Shown piece after piece: positions 14,203 through 18,683 of a stretch of 18,683 bases of DNA. A program made the position numbers and the translations under genes. Source of the DNA: CAYPYI01 sp964415085 (GTDB lineage: Bacteria > Bacillota > Clostridia > Tissierellales > Tissierellaceae); contig CAYPYI010000024.1 of NCBI GenBank assembly GCA_964415085.1, positions 1 to 18,683 of the forward strand, given 5' to 3'. Position 1 is the stretch's first letter, and each line of letters starts with the position of its first letter. Under the pieces are notes generated by a model that was not told where the DNA came from, did not search any database, and worked only from the letters and a program-made list of their open reading frames with translations.

Positions 14203-15811
14203 CTAATCCTCCCTTCCTATCTAATATTTTTACAATTTTTTCTCCCTTTGGAAGAAGTAGTATATCTTCTCTTGTTATTGTCTTAGTTACAACTAATAGT
14301 ATTATATAACTTATTCCCCCTATTAGTACTGCTAATAAAGAAGCTTTACTATCTCCAATGATATTTTTTATCAAATTAAAGCTTACGCTAACTATTATAC
14401 CCATTGTTACTGCAGATATAGTCGGTTTTATTATTATATCCTTATATGAAAATTTAATATCAAATTTTCTAACTATTATTATTACATTTAAAACTGCAGA
14501 TATTAAATACGCACATACAGTACTAATAGCAGCTCCATTTATATTAATACTGGGTATAGCTGTTAAATAATATGTTAAAAACACCTTTAATGTTGCTCCT
14601 ACTAATAAGGTTAATACTGGAATCATTGGTTTTCCTAATCCTTGTATTATAGAAGTTGATGTTTGTACTAGAGTTAAAAATATTACACCTATTGATAAAT
14701 ATCTAAGTATCATTCCAGTACTTTCTATAGTTTCTAATGTATTATTAAAGTATAGTAGTCCTATTAAAGGTTTAGCTAGTACAAATAATCCAACAGCACT
14801 TGGAAGACCTATTAAAAGAGTCATTCTTATACCAGCACTGATTGTCTTTTCTATATTTTCCTTATCTTTTTTAGCAATGTATTCTGATATTACAGGCACT
14901 AAACTCATACCTATGGCAATTGAAAATACCTGTGGTAGATTTATTAAGGTTTGAGCAAAACCCTTTAATTGTCCAAATAAAGCATTTGCTTCAAGTTCAC
15001 TATAACCTATTGTCTGTAGTCTATTCATAACTAATTTTGTATCAATTGCATCCATTATAGGAGTAATTGCTGAACCTATTGTTATTGGTATAGCTATTAC
15101 TAGTAAATCTTTTATAACCTGTGTCGTCTTATATTCAACTGAGTTTTCAGTTGATAGAACTTCTAAATTTATAGTTTTCTTATTTTTCAAGTAAACAAAG
15201 TAAATTACTATAGTTCCCATTAATGCACCTATGGATCCTCCAAAAGATACTCCACCTGCTGCTACAGCTATACTGGCATTATTCTTAACTAGATAATATG
15301 TTAAGATAAGTCCAAAAAACACTCTGAAAAATTGTTCCGCAACTTGTGATAATGCAGTTGGCACCATATTTTGCATACCTTGGAAATATCCTCTAAAAGC
15401 AGACATTATCGGAACGAAAAACAGTGCTGGTACTAGCGCTATTAATGAATAGTATGCATTAGGATTTTCTAAATAATTAACCATTCTTTCTGCATTTAAA
15501 AATACAAAGACTGATGTTATTAAACTAATTATAAAAAGTCCCAAAAGTGCTACTTGAAATACTTTATGAGCATTTTTATAATCTTTAAGGGCTCTTTTTT
15601 CTGAAACAAGCTTTGCTATTGCTACTGGAAAACCTACTGTAGACACAGTTAGCATTAGCATGTAAAAAGGATATGCTGTTTGATAATAACCCATGCCTTC
15701 ATCAGTTATAATGTTTCCTACTGGAATTCTATAAACTGCGCCCAGTATCTTTACTATAACTCCAGCAAAGCCTAGTATTGCTGCTCCTCTCATAAATCCT
15801 TTTTCTTTCAT
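14195..15811 (-). CDS. SpoVB/MurJ-like polysaccharide flippase (MOP superfamily)
   Basis: Integral membrane protein of 538 residues with about 14 helices and little sequence between them. The N-terminus (MRGAAILGFAGVIVKILGAVYRIP) and the segments FVPIMSAFRGYFQGMQNMVPTA and YYQTAYPFYMLML are typical of the SpoVB/PST branch of the MOP superfamily, which moves lipid-linked glycans across the membrane. In Bacillus SpoVB acts in spore cortex synthesis and relatives act as lipid II flippases. Since the sporulation genes normally beside it are missing, a vegetative cell-wall role is more likely here; that is inference. The ATG at 15811 has AGAGGTG upstream, while the in-frame ATG at 15829 has only A/T before it. 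A terminator ends about 22 bp before the start, and no separate promoter is apparent. Confidence 0.88.
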   Translation of the reverse strand: MKEKGFMRGAAILGFAGVIVKILGAVYRIPVGNIITDEGMGYYQTAYPFYMLMLTVSTVGFPVAIAKLVSEKRALKDYKNAHKVFQVALLGLFIISLITSVFVFLNAERMVNYLENPNAYYSLIALVPALFFVPIMSAFRGYFQGMQNMVPTALSQVAEQFFRVFFGLILTYYLVKNNASIAVAAGGVSFGGSIGALMGTIVIYFVYLKNKKTINLEVLSTENSVEYKTTQVIKDLLVIAIPITIGSAITPIMDAIDTKLVMNRLQTIGYSELEANALFGQLKGFAQTLINLPQVFSIAIGMSLVPVISEYIAKKDKENIEKTISAGIRMTLLIGLPSAVGLFVLAKPLIGLLYFNNTLETIESTGMILRYLSIGVIFLTLVQTSTSIIQGLGKPMIPVLTLLVGATLKVFLTYYLTAIPSININGAAISTVCAYLISAVLNVIIIVRKFDIKFSYKDIIIKPTISAVTMGIIVSVSFNLIKNIIGDSKASLLAVLIGGISYIILLVVTKTITREDILLLPKGEKIVKILDRKGGLDE

Positions 15812-15832
15812 GTTACACCTCTTATTCATATT

Positions 15833-15866
15833 AAAAAATACCTACCTTTTAAAGTAGGTATTTTTT
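15833..15866 (-). terminator. Rho-independent terminator after prsA
   Basis: A stem of about 13 bp (15833-15845 with 15854-15866), of which the outer six pairs are A-U, has an 8-nt loop and leaves a T run on the minus strand. It begins about 25 bp after the prsA stop and ends 22 bp before the flippase start. Confidence 0.85.
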
Positions 15867-15889
15867 ATTTTAGTTTTCTTTTTTACTTA

Positions 15890-16978
15890 TTAGTTGTCTT
15901 TTTTATCTTCTTTTTTATCTTCTTTTTTATCTTCTTCTTTATCTTCTTCTTTAACATCTTTATTTTCGTTTTTACTATCTTCAATACTTTCTTCTTGGTT
16001 TTCTTCTGGTTCTAAAAATAGATCAAATGAATTTAATACTTCTTCATCAATTTCTACAGTTGCACTTTCTTTTAATTCATTTAAATGACTAGCAAACTTT
16101 TCTTCATTTAACATGTAATCTATTTCTTCTTTTAAGTCTTCGTATGTCTGTTTTATATCTTCTAAATATATTATGTGATATCCTACGTCAGACTTAACTA
16201 AATCACTTGTTTCACCTTTTTCCATATTAAATACCGCATTAGAAAATTCTGGTATCATCTCAGTTTTACCAAAATATCCAAGGTCACCACCCATAGCACC
16301 TGATGCTGTATCTAGTGAATGTTCCTGAGCTAATGTTTTGAAATCTTCTCCTGCTTCTAATTTTTTTAAAATCTCTTTTCCATCTTCTTCTGAATTAACT
16401 AGTATGTGACTTGCTTTTGCTACTGTAAGCAAATCTTTATTTTCTTCAAAATAAGTTTTTGATTCTTCTTCATTTATTTGATTATTTTTTATATATTCTT
16501 CTTTATATTTAAAGAATAATAATTCATTTTTAATATTCTTTTTGAAATAATCATCTGAGAAACCACTTTTACTTAAAAATTCTGCATATTTCTCTTTTCC
16601 ACCTAGTGACTGAATTATTTCATTGTAGTTTTCTTCTACTTCTTTTTTATCAATTTCTATTCCATCTTTTTTAGCATCTTGTCTTACTATCTCTTCAAGG
16701 ATTACTTTATCCAATATATCATCTCTTAAAGCTTCGGCAACAGTTACACCTTCTTCGTCTTTTTCAAGTAATGCATCTTCTCCAAATTGACTTTCATAAA
16801 GTGTTTGATAAGCTTTATATTCATCTTTAAAATCCTCAAAACTTACCCCTTCACCATTTACCTTAACTACTGCTACCTCATCTTTACCTTTATCATTACC
16901 AGAACAACTTACTGCTACTACAGCAACAACTAATACTAATAAAAGTAATGTTATTTTTTTCGTATTTTTCTTAAACAT
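15890..16978 (-). CDS. prsA: Foldase lipoprotein, PrsA/parvulin-type peptidyl-prolyl isomerase
   Basis: Extracytoplasmic folding helper of 362 residues. A lipoprotein signal has a basic start (MFKKNTKKIT), a hydrophobic stretch and the lipobox VAVSC with Cys25 as the likely lipid-modified residue. A helical chaperone region precedes the parvulin domain at about 186-275 (AKASHILVNSEEDG, GAMGGDLGYFGKTEMIPEF, VGYHIIYLED). The family helps exported proteins fold at the membrane-wall interface. The last 40 or so residues are an unusual acidic/lysine tail ending in repeated KKED units, encoded by a 12-bp tandem repeat. The ATG has AGAGAGGA upstream, and a promoter overlaps the mfd stop. In clostridial relatives spoVT follows this gene; here it is missing. 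Confidence 0.92.
   Translation of the reverse strand: MFKKNTKKITLLLLVLVVAVVAVSCSGNDKGKDEVAVVKVNGEGVSFEDFKDEYKAYQTLYESQFGEDALLEKDEEGVTVAEALRDDILDKVILEEIVRQDAKKDGIEIDKKEVEENYNEIIQSLGGKEKYAEFLSKSGFSDDYFKKNIKNELLFFKYKEEYIKNNQINEEESKTYFEENKDLLTVAKASHILVNSEEDGKEILKKLEAGEDFKTLAQEHSLDTASGAMGGDLGYFGKTEMIPEFSNAVFNMEKGETSDLVKSDVGYHIIYLEDIKQTYEDLKEEIDYMLNEEKFASHLNELKESATVEIDEEVLNSFDLFLEPEENQEESIEDSKNENKDVKEEDKEEDKKEDKKEDKKDN
15899..15946. repeat. 12-bp tandem repeat in the prsA 3' end
   Basis: Three perfect copies of TTTTTTATCTTC (15899-15910, 15911-15922, 15923-15934) and a fourth with one mismatch (15935-15946), then a degenerate copy. On the coding strand each encodes four residues of the KKED tail, so gain or loss of a copy would keep the frame. 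Confidence 0.9.
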
Positions 16979-17017
16979 CTAAACATCCTCTCTACTTGTA
17001 TTTCAAAACATAACTAC

Positions 17018-17046
17018 ATTATATTATTGTATTATACATTAATCAA
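17018..17046 (-). promoter_or_regulatory. Promoter of prsA
   Basis: Minus-strand TTGATT (17041-17046), a 17-bp spacer and a perfect TATAAT (17018-17023). The -35 overlaps the mfd stop codon. The predicted start is near 17011, about 33 nt before the prsA ATG. Another TATAAT nearby lacks a matching -35. Confidence 0.55.
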
Positions 17047-18683
17047 CTCTGCAATACTATTAAGAATTCTTTAATTTTTTGTAAGTTCATTTCCTTTTCT
17101 TTATATAAAATATTAGGTTTCATTGAAAAATCAAAGTCTACTAGCTGTGGATACTCTAAAGATAAATCATTAATCTTTTCAGGATCTAATCTATTTTTTA
17201 ATAATAAATCAAATCTTATTCCTTTTTTAGTTTGACTGATGTTAATAATGTTTTTCTCTCCTGCTAAATATTTAATATAAGAGATATCAATTAAATTCTC
17301 AACCGCCTTTGGCATATCTCCAAATCTATCTATAAGTTCATCTATAAGATCCATATAGTATTCTTCACTATCTATAATTGCAATTTTTTTATACATCTCA
17401 ATTTTAAGTGTAGAATCTTTAATATAATTATCTGGTATATATCCATCTATATTTAAGTCTATTGTAGTATTTATTTCTTCTTTTATTGTATCTCCTTTTA
17501 ATCTTCTTACAGCTTCAGATAAAAACTTAACATACAAGTCATATCCTATAGCTTCTATATGACCATGTTGTTGAAGTCCTAGTAGATTACCTGCTCCTCT
17601 TATTTCTAAGTCTCTCATGGCTATTTTAAATCCAGAACCAAACTCTGTAAATTCTTTTATAGCCTTTAATCTTTTCTCAGCAACTTCTGTTAATACTCTA
17701 TCTTTTTCATATGTGAAATATCCATAAGCAAGTCTATTAGATCTACCAACTCTACCTCTTAACTGATAAAGCTGAGATAGTCCCATCTTGTCTGCATTAT
17801 AAATTATTATTGTATTTACACTTGGAATATCTAGTCCTGTTTCTATTATTGTTGTACAAACTAAGCAGTCTATCTCTTTTTCTGAAAAAGAAATCATTTC
17901 TTTTTCAAGTTGTCTTTCACTCATCTGTCCATGTGCTATTCCAAATTGAACATCAGGAAGCATTTTTTTAAGTTTATTTGCCATCCTGTCTATAGTTGCA
18001 ACTCTGTTGTATACAAAATAGACCTGTCCACCTCTTGAAATTTCTTTTAATATTGCATCTTTTATCATATGCTCATTATATTCAACAACATATGTTTGTA
18101 TTGGAAACCTTTCTGCTGGTGGTTCTTCAAGAACACTCATATCTCTTATTCCAGCAAGTGACATATGAAGAGTCCTTGGAATTGGTGTTGCCGTTAGTAT
18201 TAATACATCAACATTTTCTTTAATTTGTTTTATCTTTTCCTTATCTTTTACTCCAAATCTTTGTTCTTCATCTATTATTAAAAGGCCTAAATCTTTAAAC
18301 TTTACATCTGATGATAAAAGTCTATGGGTACCTACTACAATATCAATATTACCTCGTTTTAAAGCTTCTAATATTAATTTTTGCTGATGTGGAGTTCTAA
18401 ATCTACTTATCATATCAGCTTTAATTGGGAAATCCTTAAATCTTTCCACCATAGTTTCATAGTGTTGAGATGCTAAGATAGTAGTTGGAACTAAAAATAC
18501 AACTTGCTTTCCATCCATAACAGCCTTAAAAGCAGCTCTTAGGGCCACCTCTGTTTTTCCATAACCTACATCACCACAAAGTAGTCTATCCATAGGTTTT
18601 GAACTTTCCATATCTCTTTTGATTTCTTCAATTGCTTGAAGTTGTCCATCTGTTTCTTTATATGGGAATTGGTCTTCAAATTC
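17043..18683 (-). CDS. mfd: Transcription-repair coupling factor Mfd, C-terminal half (partial)
   Basis: Superfamily 2 translocase that removes RNA polymerase stalled at DNA damage and recruits UvrA. The reading frame is open to the right edge, so the N-terminal UvrB-like and polymerase-binding parts lie outside; 546 residues are visible out of the usual 1100-1170. The first visible codons (FEDQFPYKETDGQ) match the conserved sequence ahead of the motor. Walker A is GDVGYGKT, motif II is DEEQRFG, and TATPIPRTLHMSLAGIRD follows. The second RecA-like lobe has LVCTTIIETGLDIPSVNTII and LRGRVGRS, then FGSGFKIAMRDLEIRGAGNLLG (the TRG region). The end is the C-terminal regulatory domain D7. It starts the conserved mfd-to-ftsH gene block. 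The first in-frame ATG seen, at 18611, is internal. Confidence 0.96.
   Translation of the reverse strand, partial: EFEDQFPYKETDGQLQAIEEIKRDMESSKPMDRLLCGDVGYGKTEVALRAAFKAVMDGKQVVFLVPTTILASQHYETMVERFKDFPIKADMISRFRTPHQQKLILEALKRGNIDIVVGTHRLLSSDVKFKDLGLLIIDEEQRFGVKDKEKIKQIKENVDVLILTATPIPRTLHMSLAGIRDMSVLEEPPAERFPIQTYVVEYNEHMIKDAILKEISRGGQVYFVYNRVATIDRMANKLKKMLPDVQFGIAHGQMSERQLEKEMISFSEKEIDCLVCTTIIETGLDIPSVNTIIIYNADKMGLSQLYQLRGRVGRSNRLAYGYFTYEKDRVLTEVAEKRLKAIKEFTEFGSGFKIAMRDLEIRGAGNLLGLQQHGHIEAIGYDLYVKFLSEAVRRLKGDTIKEEINTTIDLNIDGYIPDNYIKDSTLKIEMYKKIAIIDSEEYYMDLIDELIDRFGDMPKAVENLIDISYIKYLAGEKNIINISQTKKGIRFDLLLKNRLDPEKINDLSLEYPQLVDFDFSMKPNILYKEKEMNLQKIKEFLIVLQS

Noticed and set aside
15899..15946. 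Tandem repeats as a possible CRISPR or satellite array
   Set aside because: The units are 12 bp with no spacers and lie in frame inside prsA, so they are coding microrepeats.

Overview
This is an AT-rich chromosomal window from a low-GC Gram-positive bacterium of the Clostridia/Tissierellia type. All 17 protein genes lie on the minus strand, so transcription runs from the right edge to the left edge. Gene order matches the conserved Firmicutes block mfd - prsA - spoVB-like - mazG - hup - rqcP - divIC - yabR-like - tilS - hpt - ftsH, followed by coaX, dusB, greA and lysS. The sporulation genes that normally sit in this block (spoVT, yabP, yabQ, spoIIE) are absent, and the gaps where they would lie are all under 90 bp. 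That points to an asporogenous lineage, possibly a Tissierellia/Peptoniphilaceae-like anaerobe; the taxonomic guess is inference.

Layout from right (upstream) to left. Positions 17043-18683 hold the C-terminal half of mfd, cut by the window edge. Next come a PrsA-type lipoprotein foldase (15890-16978), a SpoVB/MurJ-family flippase overlapping a YabN-type MazG by 8 bp (14195-15811 and 12742-14202), the nucleoid protein HU, RqcP, DivIC/FtsB and an S1-domain RNA-binding protein. Then tilS and hpt abut (TAG followed directly by GTG), with ftsH after them. A P1-family (DmpA/NylC fold) peptidase follows, then an ECF transporter S component next to type III pantothenate kinase (vitamin B5 uptake and first CoA step) and dusB. 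GreA and LysS form a unit with its own promoter. A short-chain dehydrogenase lies alone at the left, and a near-consensus promoter at the extreme left fires out of the window.

The genes serve core tasks: transcription-coupled repair and elongation (Mfd, GreA), tRNA modification and charging (TilS, DusB, LysS), ribosome quality control (RqcP), division (DivIC), envelope and protein quality control (FtsH, PrsA, flippase), purine salvage (Hpt), nucleotide-pool cleaning (MazG) and CoA supply (ECF S component, CoaX). Nine sigma-A-type promoters can be read by eye, seven of them with -10 hexamers at five or six of six matches and nearly all with 17-bp spacers. Six hairpins lie at gene junctions, five of them clearly terminator-like.

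No mobile element, CRISPR array, tRNA or rRNA was seen, and there is no gene-free stretch longer than 300 bp. The most unusual items are a lysyl-tRNA synthetase with a C-terminal Trbp111/EMAPII-type tRNA-binding domain, the clean absence of the sporulation genes, hairpins placed a few tens of bases before the next start codon, and a possible folding leader before the pantothenate uptake gene. I found no clear undescribed multi-gene system.
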